Below are positions 33,243 through 44,767 of a DNA stretch of 64,000 nucleotides, one piece after another. Each line of letters begins with the position of its first letter. Position 1 is the first letter of the stretch. The notes below the pieces were generated by a model that did no database searches, was not told the DNA's origin, and worked only from the letters and a program-made list of their open reading frames with translations. The stretch lies in NCBI RefSeq assembly GCF_028640845.1, contig NC_080540.1:49520561-49584560 (forward strand), given 5' to 3'. This stretch comes from Ahaetulla prasina. Lineage: Eukaryota > Chordata > Lepidosauria > Squamata > Colubridae. The position numbers and the translations under genes are program-made.

Positions 33243-33631
33243 CAGGGGTGAATTGCTCCCGGTTCGGACCTGATTGGCTGATATGGTAGTGATGGTGGTG
33301 GGTGGTTCAGCAAAAATCCCTGCCCCCCCTGCCCATGCCCATCCAATTGCCCACTTGCCGCTTCTTTTAAGAAATGCTTTTAAAAGGTAAAAAAGGGGGC
33401 TCTGCGCGATCGTCAGAGCCTTTTTTTTTACTTATAAAAGCATTTTTTACAGCCTATTTGGCCAAATAGGTTATTAAAAAATGCTTTTAAAAGTAAAAAA
33501 AAATATCGCGTGCCACAGTTGATCCCCTCCTCCCACGCTGTTCTACTTATCCCATGCCTCCTTTTGGTGCATGTGCAGTGCGCATGTGCAGCCAGCGAAC
33601 CGATAGTAAACCGGTTCAGATTTCACCACTG
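33243..33631. mobile_element. hAT-like MITE, array unit 1
   Basis: 389 bp. Ends CAGGGGTGAATTGC and the complement of CAGTGGTGAAATCTGAACC. Perfect TSD atctaatc (33235-33242, 33632-33639), TA-centred. The interior has aaatgcttttaaaag twice and in inverted form. Related at the ends to the CAGTGGTGGG family. Confidence 0.9.
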
Positions 33632-33780
33632 ATCTAATCATATATTTGAATCCTTCTCCAGAATCTAGCAATCAGATGCAAACTGCTGATAAAAACCTCA
33701 GCTATTACAACTAATCTATAGCTCTTATTGTAAACTGGTCCTTGTAATTTTTTTCTGAAGAATTTTGGAATTTTTCATAT

Positions 33781-33823
<43 letters not shown>

Positions 33824-33824
<1 letters not shown>

Positions 33825-34149
33825 TCACACTTTTATACCGCCCTATCTCCCAAGGGACTCAGGGCGGTTTACAGGCTGTTAAAAAACACAAATACATAAC
33901 TATAAATACAGCAATAAAAACATTAATTAAAAAACTTATTTGATAAGGCCGAATTAAAAGTTACAATTAAAACAATAAAACCCCATTAAAACTACATTTG
34001 ATAAAAGCTAACCCAGTCCTGCGCAGATAAATAGATGTGTCTTAAGCTCGCGGCGAAAGGTTCTAAGGTCGGGAAGTTGACGGAGTCCCAGGGAAAGTTC
34101 ATTCCAGAGGGTGGGGGCCCCCACAGAGAAGGCCCTTCCCCTGGGTGTA
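33824..34149 (-). mobile_element. L2-like LINE 3' end, array unit 2
   Basis: Essentially identical to the unit 1 L2 segment, including the caggctgttaaaaaacacaa variant. Confidence 0.85.
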
Positions 34150-34203
34150 TATAAATAAATAAAGTTCATTTATTCAATGTCTCATTTCTTGTAGTATCTA
34201 ATC

Positions 34204-34592
34204 CAGGGGTGAATTGCTCCCGGTTCGGACCTGATTGGCTGATATGGTAGTGATGGTGGTGGGTGGTTCAGCAAAAATCCCTGCCCCCCCTGCCCATGCC
34301 CATCCAATTGCCCACTTGCCGCTTCTTTTAAGAAATGCTTTTAAAAGGTAAAAAAGGGGGCTCTGCGCGATCGTCAGAGCCTTTTTTTTTACTTATAAAA
34401 GCATTTTTTACAGCCTATTTGGCCAAATAGGTTATTAAAAAATGCTTTTAAAAGTAAAAAAAAATATCGCGTGCCACAGTTGATCCCCTCCTCCCACGCT
34501 GTTCTACTTATCCCATGCCTCCTTTTGGTGCATGTGCAGTGCGCATGTGCAGCCAGCGAACCGATAGTAAACCGGTTCAGATTTCACCACTG
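34204..34592. mobile_element. hAT-like MITE, array unit 2
   Basis: Same element and TSD atctaatc as in unit 1, copied by the array duplication rather than by a new insertion. Confidence 0.9.
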
Positions 34593-34743
34593 ATCTAATC
34601 ATATATTTGAATCCTTCTCCAGAATCTAGCATTCAGATGCAAACTGCTGATAAAAACCTCAGCTATTACAACTAATCTATAGCTCTTATTGTAAACTGGT
34701 CCTTGTAATTTTTTTTCTGAAGAATTTTTGGAATTTTTCATAT

Positions 34744-34786
<43 letters not shown>

Positions 34787-34787
<1 letters not shown>

Positions 34788-35088
34788 TCGTATTTATATA
34801 CCGCCCTATCTCCCAAGGGACTCAGGGCGGTTTACAGGCACTAAAAACAGATAAATAGAATATAAATACAATATAAAACATTTAAAAAACTTATTCTAAA
34901 GCCCGTCCAATTAAAAATAGAAATAAAACCCAATTTAAAACCCAAAATTTAAAATCTAGCTCAGTCCTGCACAATTAAATAAGTATGTTTTAAGCCCGCG
35001 GAAGGTCCGAAGGTCCAGCTGACGAAGTCCGGGGTAGATCGTTCCAGAGGGTGGGGGCCCCCACAGAGAAGGCCCTTCCCCTGGGTGT
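34787..35088 (-). mobile_element. L2-like LINE 3' end, array unit 3 (mosaic)
   Basis: The 3' UTR side (caggcactaaaaacagataa) matches the fourth L2 at 35697, while the coding side from about 35046 matches units 1 and 2. This is a hybrid L2. Confidence 0.85.
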
Positions 35089-35143
35089 ATATAAATAAAT
35101 AAAGTTCATTTATTCAATGTCTCATTTCTTGTAGTATCTAATC

Positions 35144-35532
35144 CAGGGGTGAATTGCTCCCGGTTCGGACCTGATTGGCTGATATGGTAGTGATGGTGGT
35201 GGGTGGTTCAGCAAAAATCCCTGCCCCCCCTGCCCATGCCCATCCAATTGCCCACTTGCCGCTTCTTTTAAGAAATGCTTTTAAAAGGTAAAAAAGGGGG
35301 CTCTGCGCGATCGTCAGAGCCTTTTTTTTTACTTATAAAAGCATTTTTTACAGCCTATTTGGCCAAATAGGTTATTAAAAAATGCTTTTAAAAGTAAAAA
35401 AAAATATCGCGTGCCACAGTTGATCCCCTCCTCCCACGCTGTTCTACTTATCCCATGCCTCCTTTTGGTGCATGTGCAGTGCGCATGTGCAGCCAGCGAA
35501 CCGATAGTAAACCGGTTCAGATTTCACCACTG
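35144..35532. mobile_element. hAT-like MITE, array unit 3
   Basis: Third copy of the 389-bp element with the same TSD. Confidence 0.9.
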
Positions 35533-35683
35533 ATCTAATCATATATTTGAATCCTTCTCCAGAATCTAGCATTCAGATGCAAACTGCTGATAAAAACCTC
35601 AGCTATTACAACTAATCTATAGCTCTTATTGTAAACTGGTCCTTGTAATTTTTTTTCTGAAGAATTTTTGGAATTTTTCATAT

Positions 35684-35696
<13 letters not shown>

Positions 35697-35727
<31 letters not shown>

Positions 35728-36742
35728 TCAGATGATATACCGCCCTATCTCCCAAGGGACTCAGGGCGGTTTACAGGCACTAAAAACAGATAAATAGAAT
35801 ATAAATACAATATAAAACATTTAAAAAACTTATTCTAAAGCCCGTCCAATTAAAAAATAGAAATAAAACCCAATTTAAAACCCAAAATTTAAAATCTAGC
35901 TCAGTCCTGCAAAATTAAATAAGTATGTTTTAAGCCCGCGGCGGAAGGTCCGAAGGTCCGAAAGCTGACGAAGTCCGGGGTAGATCGTTCCAGAGGGTGG
36001 GAGCCCCACAGAAGGCCCTTCGCCTGGGCGTCGCCAGACGACATTGCCTCGCTGACGGCACCCTGAGGAGACCCTCTCTGTGAGAGCGCACGGGACGGTG
36101 GGAGGTATTCAGTCGCAGTAGGCGGTCCCGTAAATAACCCGGCCCAATGTCATGGGCGCTTTAAAGGTGGTCACCAAAACCTTGAAGCGCACCGGAAGGC
36201 CACAGGAAGCCAGTGCAGTCTGCGCAGGATAGGTGTCATATGGGAGCCACGAGGGCTCCATCTATCACCAGCGCAGCTGCATTCTGGACTAACTGTAGCC
36301 TCCGGATGCCCCTCAAGGGAGCCCCATGTAGAGCATTGCAGTAATCCAGGCGAGACGTCACGAGTGCGTGAGTAACCGTGGATAGGGCATCCCGGTCCAG
36401 AAAGGGGCGCAACTGGCGTACCAGGCGAACCTGGTAGAACGCTCTCCTGGAGACGGCCGTCAAATGCTCTTCTAGAGACAGCCGTTCATCCAGGAGGACG
36501 CCTAAGTTGCGGACCCTCTCCATCGGGGCCAATGACTCGCCACCGATGTTCAGCCGCGGATTTAGCTGACTGTACCGGGATGCCGGCATCCACAGCCACT
36601 CTGTCTTGGCGGGATTGAGCTTGAGCCTGTTTCTCCCCATCCAGACCCGTACAGCCTCCAGACACCGGGACAGCACTTCGATAGCTTCGTTGGGGTGGTT
36701 CGGTGTAGAAAAGTACAGCTGAGTATCATCCGCATACAGCTG
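35697..36742 (-). pseudogene. L2-like LINE, 3' kilobase (RT palm to tail)
   Basis: On the minus strand it begins inside YQLYADDTQLY (complement at about 36722-36742), then MLSRCLEAVRVWMGRNRLKL, SRLDYCNAL and RRLQLVQNAA, broken by frameshifts after about 36236. Then a 3' UTR, the hairpin and an AAAT tail. The missing 5' part removes the endonuclease and most of the RT. Confidence 0.88.
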
Positions 36743-36847
36743 ATATTAAAAAAAATATTTGGATACTAGGCTTGTATTTCTCTAATACATAGCATTGTAC
36801 TTAAAAAAGAACTTTTTAAATGCAGCAAATAAATAAATAAATAAATA
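36743..36847. other. Spacer with (AAAT)n
   Basis: A short AAAT run lies at about 36827-36846. Confidence 0.5.
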
Positions 36848-36985
36848 TGGAGATTCTCAGTCATACAGGTCATGGTTGTCCCAAAGTTGTTTTTTTTTTC
36901 TTTTTCATTTAAGAAGCAAAACATTTTCAAAGAAAAACCAGAAAGTCCAGTTACCTCTTGAAAAAAGCACCTTTGGGAAAAATAA
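36848..36985 (+). mobile_element. Decayed Penelope-like end fragment
   Basis: Plus-strand relative of 20349-20440: aagaagcaaaacattttcaa, then gaaagtccagttacctcttg. The GAAAC core is mutated to CAAAAC. Confidence 0.4.
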
Positions 36986-37454
36986 ATAAATAAATGTTCA
37001 TCTATTGTAGCTTGATGATTTTAAAACACTGCTTCCTTCAAAGTTATATTAAATGAAGTTGATGTTGTTAAACAAATTTATCTATCTAGCACAAATGAGA
37101 GCAATAATTAGGCTAGAATGTTGTCATTATACATGCATTTTATTTGTAATAGTTTGTTATGTGACAAAGCGTATTGAGTTGTGTTCATTCATCATGAAAT
37201 GGGGAACTCAAATTAGAAAATGTATTTTGTCTATTCATTACATTACATTCATTTGTCTTTTCATCAGCTTCCTTCAATTCATGTATTAGATAAATACAGC
37301 TCTGCCTGACATCACTTAAATGATATCAGATTTTTCTGAGACATCCCTTGTCTTCATGAAAAAGAATGTTAGGTTGTAATAGATATATTCATATTGGCTG
37401 GAATGTACATGTGAAGAAGTAGTGGAAGGGAGTTTTAGCAGCACAGAGCTTTCA
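36986..37454. other. Unassigned DNA
   Basis: The ORF at 37053-37289 has no recognisable domain. Confidence 0.4.
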
Positions 37455-37520
37455 GAATAACAGAATAGCAGAATTGGAAGGGACCTTGGAGGTCTTGTAG
37501 TCCAACTCCCTGCTCAAAAA
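37455..37520 (-). mobile_element. CR1 3' end scrap
   Basis: The plus strand reads agaattggaagggaccttgg then tagtccaactccctgctcaa, the complement of a CR1 3' region. Confidence 0.75.
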
Positions 37521-38374
37521 GAGAGAGTTTGCCAGAGAAAGGCCTAGATTAAGAGTCCTCAACTGGATGGAGGAGAGGACAAGAGATTCAGGGTAGCCAC
37601 ATCCTAGAATCTTTCAGATACATCTAATAGGTTAGTTTGGCAAGATTACATCAATTGGTGCAAGCAAGGATTGGACTTCATTGGATTTCACCATGTCATC
37701 TTTGGGCTTGGGCCTGACACTGGGTTCCATTTGAACCAGAATCTTCAAAAGATATCTGCGCTTAGTTTCCTTTCAGCAATAGTCCTGCTGGTGACTGAGT
37801 TGGAAAACCTGCTTGAACTTGCCTGCTTATCTTGACCAAGAAGTAAAATATGGGTGATTATAGCCAGCCACAAATGAGGAACTCTTGCACAGACATTTGT
37901 CCTTTCAGTGTGCATTAAAAAGCAAGTATGCAGCAAATGGAAACAATTTTCCCGTTCATATTTCAGAACTGATCATGAATATCATGAATATCTGTAAGAT
38001 ATTTGGGGTCTCAAAATTAGGAATTTAATGGACATTGCAATATAACAAGAAAGCCTAACTTCTTGCTGCCCTTAAAGTTAAATCTGAGTCTTTGTGAGAC
38101 AGGCCTTTTGAATCAGCCTTGTTTTATTTAGTATATAAACAACTTTGAGAATCGTCATCACAGTCCCAAAATGTTGGGGGGAAATAGGCCAAATTATCCT
38201 TTATTCTAATTATTAACATGAACAAAAATATATCAATCCGAACAAAAAAGAGACAATAAATCTTATGAAGTTGCTACAGGTTGCATTATTCACCAAAAAT
38301 CTGCCTTTCAAATAATTAACATGAAAAAAAAATTCCAGAGTAGATGTTTGTACCCAGAACTGGTATTTTTCTTT
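37521..38374. other. Unassigned DNA
   Basis: No recognised feature. Confidence 0.4.
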
Positions 38375-39205
38375 CATATTTATTTTATTCATTTATTTAT
38401 TTAATTCGTCAAACTTGTACTAGATAATAGGTATAAGTATAAGCATGGACATGAACAAGGAATGAGTACAAGTAAATGGGGACAGTAGGATAGGGACGGT
38501 AAGCACAATGGTGCGCTTATGCAAGCCCCCTTTATGGACCTCTTAGGAATGGGGTGAGGTCCACAGTAGACAGTTTAAGGTTGAAGCTGTAGGGGTTTGA
38601 GGATGTAACAACGGAGTCAGGTACAGCATTCCAGGCATTGACCACTCTGTTGCTGAAGTCGTATTTTCTGCAATCAAGTTTGGAGTGGTTTACCTTGAGT
38701 TTGTATCTATTCTTTGCTCGTGTATTATTGAGCTGAAGCTGAAGAAGTCATTCACAGGTAAGACGTTGTAGTAGACAATGTTATGTACTCCACTTAGGTC
38801 AGATCATAGGTGGCATAGTTCTAGGTTGTCCAAGCTCAAAATTTCAAGCCTGGTGGCATAAGGTATTTTGTTGTGAGCAGAGGAGTGGAGTACTCTTCTT
38901 GTGAAATACCTCTGGGCTTGCTCAAGTGTGTTAATGTCAGATATATATTGTGGATTCCAGGCAGATGAGCTGTATTCAAAAATTGGTCTAGCAAAGGTTT
39001 TATACGCCCTAGTTTGTAGTACAATGTTACCGGAAAAGAAGCTTCACAAAATTAGGTTAACAACTCTTAATGCCTTTTTGGCAATGCTGTTACAGTGGGC
39101 TCTGGGGCTTAGATTGTTTGAGATGAGTACTCCTAGGTCCTTGACAGAATGAGGGTTGTCTATGAGGTCATATCCGCCTAGCTTGTATTTGGTGTTCTGA
39201 TTTTT
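38375..39205 (-). pseudogene. CR1 LINE 3' part (RT C-terminus), broken
   Basis: Minus-strand translation across frames gives pieces like KALRVVNLI, RAYKTFARPIFEYSS and ATRLEILSLDNLELCHL, matching the CR1 at 45546-47502. The tail (AAAT, seen as ttatttattttattcattta) is at the left end. 5'-truncated, with frameshifts. Confidence 0.8.
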
Positions 39206-40157
39206 GTTATATATTATTTTATAGTTATATATTTATTTTATAGTTATATATTTTTGTTATATGCAGTACCGTAATGTTTTCATAACAGTTTGATGACTTA
39301 TTAGCATCGCTTGCCTAAAGGAAGTAAAAGAGAGCAACATAAGAAATACAAATGCTTCAGAATTAGGAAGATATCTAGTTTTATGACTCTGAAGAATGAG
39401 AAGCAATTTAGGGCATGCACGCAGACATCCTGAGATTAGGACAGGGTAAGGGAAGAGGGAAATCATTTGTACTTCTTTATGAAGGCCATTAACTTCATGC
39501 CCTGCAGGAAGCTAAATCAGAAGCAGATGCTCTGGCTTGCTGTGTGGCTGACAACTGCCTTTTGCAAAAGCAGCAATCAACACCTGCCTTGACAAAATGA
39601 TGGCTTGGCATATCCATGTCTCTGTTGGCTATCTTGAAATACAAAGGGATGGCAAGAATGTAGTACAAGCAAAAACGTATCGTGGTGAAAAACCAACTAG
39701 CTATCAAATGCCTATCTTTGTAATTATGCACAAAGGCGGCGTCAATGGGGTTCCATGCACTAAACCATTTTCCGAAAATTGAAGTTCTTGAATGCCAGTT
39801 TATCAGCTATAAGCTCCTTTCACTTTCAATGCCATTAATGCACATCAGAAGAAAAACAAAAGAACATGTTGATTTGATGACAGGGAAAAAGAATGATGTG
39901 AATTAATGGCCGACAAGAAATGAAATAGTAAGTGAGGAGGTGGTAGGTACATGATTCATCTTTTAAAGACATCCTTAGAGCTTATTAAAATGCATGCAAG
40001 AAATTACTGCTTAAAATAATAGATACAGTGCTGAACCACTCTATTAATTATTTGACTACAATTTAAATGACATAACAATTAAAACCCAACTTTATAGAGA
40101 CATAAGTAGGTAGGCCTGTTCATCTGTTATCAACATATTCCTTTTCTCATGTATTTG
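39206..40157. other. Unassigned DNA
   Basis: A tatttttgttatat/ttatagttatat duplication lies at about 39207-39262. Nothing else recognised. Confidence 0.4.
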
Positions 40158-40167
40158 CCATATGGAT

Positions 40168-40758
40168 TTTCCTGGGCTCCACGATCACTGCAGATGGGGA
40201 CTGCAGCCAAGAAATTAAAAGACGCTTGCTCCTGGGGAGGAAAGCTATGGCAAATCTAGATAGCATACTAAAAAGCAGAAACATCACCCTGTCAACAAAA
40301 GTGCGTATAGTCAAGGCTATGGTTTTCCCAGTTGCATTGTATGGCTGTGAAAGTTGGACCATAAGAAAGGCTGAATGCCAAAGAATTGAGGCCTTTGAAC
40401 TCTGGTGCTGGAGAAGACTCCTGCGAGTCCCTTGGACTACAAGGCGAACAAACAAGTCAGTCCTAGAGGAGATCAACCCTGACTGCTCTTTAGAAGGCCA
40501 GATCCTCAAAATGAAACTGAAATACTTTGGCCATCTAATGAGAAGGAAGGACTCACTCGACAAGAGCCTAATGCTGGGAAAGATTGAGAGCAAAAGAAGA
40601 AGGGGATACAGAGAATGAGGTGGAGGGATGGAGTCACTGAAGCAGAAGGCATGAGCTTAAATGGACTCCAGAAGATGGTAGAGGACAGGAAGGCCTGGAG
40701 GAATGTTGTCCATGGGGTCGCGATGGGTCGGACGCAACTTCGCAACTAACAACAACAA
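40168..40758 (+). pseudogene. 5'-truncated Bov-B (RTE) LINE, ORF2 C-terminus
   Basis: The frame at 40226-40618 has RKAMANLDSILKSRN, VRIVKAMVFPVALYGCESWT and LKYFGHLMRRKDSLDKSLML, hallmark Bov-B ORF2 sequence. A frameshift near 40610 separates the last part (like MSLNGLQKMVEDRKAWRNVV). It ends with the short (CAA)n tail typical of Bov-B. Flanking ccatatggat/ccatatgaat (40158-40167, 40759-40768) is a probable TSD. Only the last ~0.6 kb inserted, without the RT active site. Confidence 0.9.
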
Positions 40759-40768
40759 CCATATGAAT

Positions 40769-41336
40769 GGCAGTTTGTTACTTTATGGTAGTAGCTTGCC
40801 ACGAACGTTTTAAAATATTTTGCTCAGATACATGATTATATGGTGAACTTGCCTATAGCTGAAATGGATACCCATAGATCCAAAATTAGATTTTCAGTAT
40901 ATACTGTACAATCATCAGAAAAATGATGATGCTCTGAAAAGTAACATGTTTTAAATATTCATTATCTTACTGAGTATCAAGACTCAATAAGACTTTTAAC
41001 CTTTGGTTTTATATATAGATTAAATAATGAGAGGATTTCATTCTCTGTAAACACCTTTTCTCTTGGATTAAACCTATTCAAATCTCTCTCTGTACTATAT
41101 TTATAAATGTGTATTTTAATATAACCTTTGGATCAGCAGAACTAGACATCTATAAAAATCCCTCGGGATTGTGTCAAAGACCAACTTTAAGTCAACAGAA
41201 ACATCATATAATTTATTTAGAGTTATTTTTTAACCAAATACTGGAAAATGCCACCAAATGATATAATGTAGAATATTGGGTTGAGCTGATGGTTTTTCTC
41301 TGAATGAATCCCCAAATCTTTAACTTAAAACTGTCT
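40769..41336. other. Unassigned AT-rich DNA
   Basis: No recognised feature. Confidence 0.4.
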
Positions 41337-41506
41337 TGTGTTGACCTCACCCCATTTCTAAGAGATCTGTAAGGGGCGTGCATAAGAGTACCAGCGTGCC
41401 TACTGTTCCTGTCCTAGAGTTCCCTTTAGTTGTATTCATTTTATGTTTTCAATTTATGCTTATATATATTATTTAATATGTATTTGGTGAAATAAATAAA
41501 TAAATG
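41337..41506 (+). mobile_element. CR1 LINE extreme 3' end
   Basis: gacctcaccccatttctaag, aggggcgtgcataagag and a terminal (AAAT)n match the 3' end of the CR1 at 45546-47502, including the last codons. Confidence 0.85.
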
Positions 41507-42100
41507 TTTCTCTGTTTTGCCTTTCTATGTAAAAAAGATTGCTGGAACAGGAAGGAATATAATGGGGAAATGGATTCAATGTGACCTTGAAATCAAAGCA
41601 AGTTTTATGAGAGATTTCTACATTTTATTTTCCTTCCATGTAACCATATTTGACAACTGAGATTATAAGTTAAATTAAGATCATATCCTACTGTCATGCC
41701 AAATTTAAAGCAACAGCATCTGATTTTTGAAAGTATATATCAGTAGCTTTAATCTTCACAGAAGAAATGTGTTTGAGAATGACATTTTAATTGTTTGCTG
41801 GAACTCTTGTCTCTGATATCAATCTGACAAGGTCATTTCTGAAAACTACCTGGCTGTTTATCACATATTTACTATTATTTATGCCATCTAAACCAGTAAA
41901 AGGATAAGCTACTTATTTATTAATCCACATACCATTTTTTTCATTTTTAAAGGAATCACAAGGTTTTAAAAAAATTGCATAAAGCACACTGAATATTTTT
42001 AAAATTAAAAAAAAAAACAGAAATAAAAAGGAAAGGACCATTTTCAAAATTTTCTAAGCAAATAAATCTTAAAATAGATGATTAGGGCCAGGAATGTAGT
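41507..42100. other. Unassigned AT-rich DNA
   Basis: No recognised feature. Confidence 0.4.
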
Positions 42101-42664
42101 TGTCAAACCCTGACCGGTTTGCCATATCTGGGGGGGAGGAGGGAATTGGAGAGCAAAGTGTGAGGAACAGCTGAGCAGCAGCTTGCTGGGCAGCGGCTCA
42201 GACAGCACAAGATTTACAGCTGGGACGGCTTCGGCTTCTACTGGGTGCAGCATGGTTCAGCAGTAATGGCAGCAATGGCGGCATTACTGCATGCACAGCT
42301 GACCAGCGGCCTCCCGGAAGCTAGCTGGCCAGCACCGGATGCAATGGTATAATGGAGCGGCAGTGGGCTATGGGCCAGGGTATGGAGGCCATTACAGACC
42401 GGGGCACCAGAGGATGGGAGATGACAAAATTGCCTGCTGTAAAGAAACTTTATGCTGATGCTGGATGATGGTTGAATGGGTGCGGCTGAGGAGGTGTGGT
42501 CCAACCTACAAAAAGCGCTGGGAGGTGGTAGTTCCCAGCGCTAACTTTACAACGGACTGTTACTCTTACGTACTAAATTTGTGCCAGGTCTTTGGCCTGA
42601 ATAAACCCCAATTCTATGGTTCCAGAGCATGTTTACTTCTGTGTTAGCCGGGCCTGGGAATTTG
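42101..42664 (+). mobile_element. Possible solo LTR
   Basis: TG...CA limits (tgtcaaaccctgacc to ggaatttggaca), a mid-region tataatgg (about 42348), a polyadenylation signal gaataaacc (about 42599) placed about 65 bp from the end, and higher GC than its surroundings fit an LTR of about 560 bp. The flanks (gtagt, gttga) are not a convincing TSD. Internal ORFs have no domain. Confidence 0.4.
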
Positions 42665-43204
42665 GACAGTTGAGAGCAATACACAAAAGCTGAGACTTTT
42701 TTGTATTGGTTCAAAACATGCAGCTGCATAATTCGTCAGCATCTGGGCTAGACTTGGGCTTGGGATTTCTGCACTGTATTTCTTTTATCCGTCTAGGACT
42801 TCCAGCAATCTGACCTGGCTCTAATCTTGACCCATTCTGGGTTGGATTAGAGAACTAGGAGATTTATAATGGAAGTGTGATTGTTATGAGGTAGATGTGG
42901 TATAATTGAGGTCTCTCTTGGGTATCTTGGGTATAGAAGCAGTTGGGTTGGTTTTGGCTGGGAGATCTATATGAAATAGGTGTAGTAGTGAGGCAAATGG
43001 ATTCTAGGCCCAAAATAATGGAGGTGGGATTGGTGGGAGAGGCTGAGATGTGGGAGAGAATGACAGTTACAAATAATTTAGATAGATTGTCAACCCCGAC
43101 CCCCAGCCTTATGTTCCCTTTTGAAATTTAACCAGGTAGGGTAACCTATGAAATTTCAAAAGGTTCTGGAAGAACAGCTAATGTTTTTTTTTAATGTTGT
43201 TTAA
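42665..43204. other. Unassigned DNA
   Basis: No recognised feature. Confidence 0.4.
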
Positions 43205-43355
43205 GAGCCATGGGGGCACAATGGTTAGAATGCAGTATTTCAGGCTAACTCTGTCGATTGTCAGGAGTTCAGTCCTGACTGGCTCAAGATTGACTCAGCC
43301 TTCAATCCTTCTGAGGCTGGTAAAATGCTGACTGCTAAATTGTTGGGGGTAATAT
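43205..43355 (+). mobile_element. tRNA-derived SINE, left part (split by MITE)
   Basis: tRNA-like head with ggcacaatggttagaatg (A-box region) and gagttcagtcctg (B box), then ttgactcagccttcaatcct and taaattgttgggggtaatat. Resumes at 43665 with gctgattctataaaccactt and ends tataagtgctattgcta near 43745. Confidence 0.85.
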
Positions 43356-43664
43356 CAGAGGTGGTATTCAGCAGGTTCTGACCAGTTCTGGAGAACCAGT
43401 AGCTGATGTCTTGAGTAGTTCAGAGAACCGGTACATACCACCTCTGACTGGCCCCGTCTCCATCTATTCTCTGCCTCCCGAGTCCCAGCTGATTGAGAGG
43501 AAATGGGAATTTTGCAGTAACCTTCCCCTGGAGTGGGGTGGGAATGGAGATTTTATAGTATCCTTCCCCTGCCACACCCACCCAGCCATGCCCACCCAGC
43601 CATGCCACGCCCACCAAGCCACACCCACAGAATTGGTAGTAAAAATTTTTGAATCCCACCACTG
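43356..43664 (+). mobile_element. hAT-like MITE, CAGTGGTGGG family, nested in a SINE
   Basis: Ends CAGAGGTGGTATTCAGC and gaatcccaccactg. Perfect 8-bp TSD ggtaatat (43348-43355, 43665-43672). The interrupted SINE reads through once the MITE and one TSD are removed, which fixes the boundaries. The ORFs inside are incidental. Confidence 0.95.
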
Positions 43665-43750
43665 GGTAATATGCTGATTCTATAAACCACTTAGAGAAGG
43701 CTGTAAAGCCCTGTGAAGCTGTATATAAGTATAAGTGCTATTGCTAAGTG
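43665..43750 (+). mobile_element. tRNA-derived SINE, right part
   Basis: accacttagagaaggctgta through aagctgtatataagtataag to the tail. The 3' end differs from the L2-hairpin SINE at 18491 and matches the SINE at 62142. Confidence 0.8.
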
Positions 43751-43855
43751 CTAATGTGACTCGAAATGTGACATTTGTCAAATTCCCATTTTTACTTAGA
43801 ATTAAAGTTTAGATAGTTAATACAATTGATTGTAAGTATCCTTTCCTCTTTTAAC

Positions 43856-44490
43856 CCAAAGAGCTGCTGATACAGTTCTACAGAGGAATTATTGAGTCTG
43901 TCATCTGCATCTCTATAACTGTCTGGTTTGGTTCCGCAACGCAACAAGATAGACCCAGACTTCAGAGGATAATTAGAACTGCAGAAAAAATAATTACTAC
44001 CAACCTGCCTTCCATTGAGAACCTGTATACAGCACGAGTCAAAAAGAGGGCTGTGAAAATATTTACAAAACCCTTGCATCCTGGACATCAACTGTTTCAA
44101 CTCCTACCCTCAAAACGATGTTATAGAGCACTGCACACCAGAACAACTAAACACAAGAACAGTTTTTTCCCAAACGCCATCATTCTGCTAAACAAATAAT
44201 TCCCTCAACACTGTCATAGTAGTTACTAAGTCTGCATTACTATTAATCTTCTCATCGTTCCTATCACCCATCTCCTCCCACTTATGACTGTATGACTATA
44301 ACTTTGTTGCTGATATCCTTAAGATTTATATTGACTGTTTCCCTATGACTATCATTAAGTATTGTACCTTATGATTCTTGATGAATGTATCTTTTCTTTT
44401 ATGTACTCCGAGAGCATATGCACCAAGACAAATTCCTTGTGTGTCCAGTCACACTTGGCCAATAAAGAATTTCATTCTATTCTCTTTTGA
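43856..44490 (+). pseudogene. CR1-group (L3/Rex1-like) LINE 3' part, copy 2
   Basis: Parallels 24825-25460: gagctgctgatacagttcta onward with the same RT C-terminus remnants and 3' UTR. It ends ccaataaagaatttcattct with only about two ATTCT units, so the tail has not expanded as in copy 1. Several stops and small indels. Confidence 0.8.
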
Positions 44491-44767
44491 TGTTCATGCT
44501 TAGCTCCTTCATGCAGTTCTTTACTCATGGCCATCAAGAAGCTGACAAACAACTGGAATAAAAATAGAGGAAAGCCTCTTTCAAATGAAATGAAAATGAA
44601 ATCAAATAAAATCAAATAAAATCAAAGTATCTCAACAATGTGAAGGAAACAAAGCCTCATTTTAATAGGCTTTCTTTTTTTAAAAAAAAGGATGCCATCA
44701 ACAATGGCAGTCTTTCGGTCATCATTTCACATCATTCCCAAAGTTTTGCCTTTACATTTCTACAACT
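44491..44767. other. Unassigned DNA with (AATAAAATC)n-like repeats
   Basis: Short repeats of atcaaataaa lie at about 44590-44625. Nothing else recognised. Confidence 0.45.

Larger units (their letters stand above)
32835..35696. repeat. Tandem array of three ~0.95-kb composite units
   Basis: Units start at about 32835, 33780 and 34741; anchor taatca/taatcg positions are 32861, 33822, 34785 and 35725 (spacings 961, 963, 940). Each unit is an (ATTT)n tail, a minus-strand L2 3' end, a linker, a hAT-like MITE with TSD and about 150 bp of flank ending aatttttcat. A fourth L2 without the rest follows at 35697. Units are almost identical outside the L2 part. Confidence 0.95.

Noticed and set aside
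32835..35696. CRISPR-like or satellite array
   Set aside because: Units are about 950 bp and composed of LINE plus MITE sequence, with no short repeats and spacers; the host is a vertebrate.
36236..36676. Minus-strand ORF as a host gene
   Set aside because: Its peptides match L2 ORF2 copies elsewhere in the window (e.g. 59780-60120).
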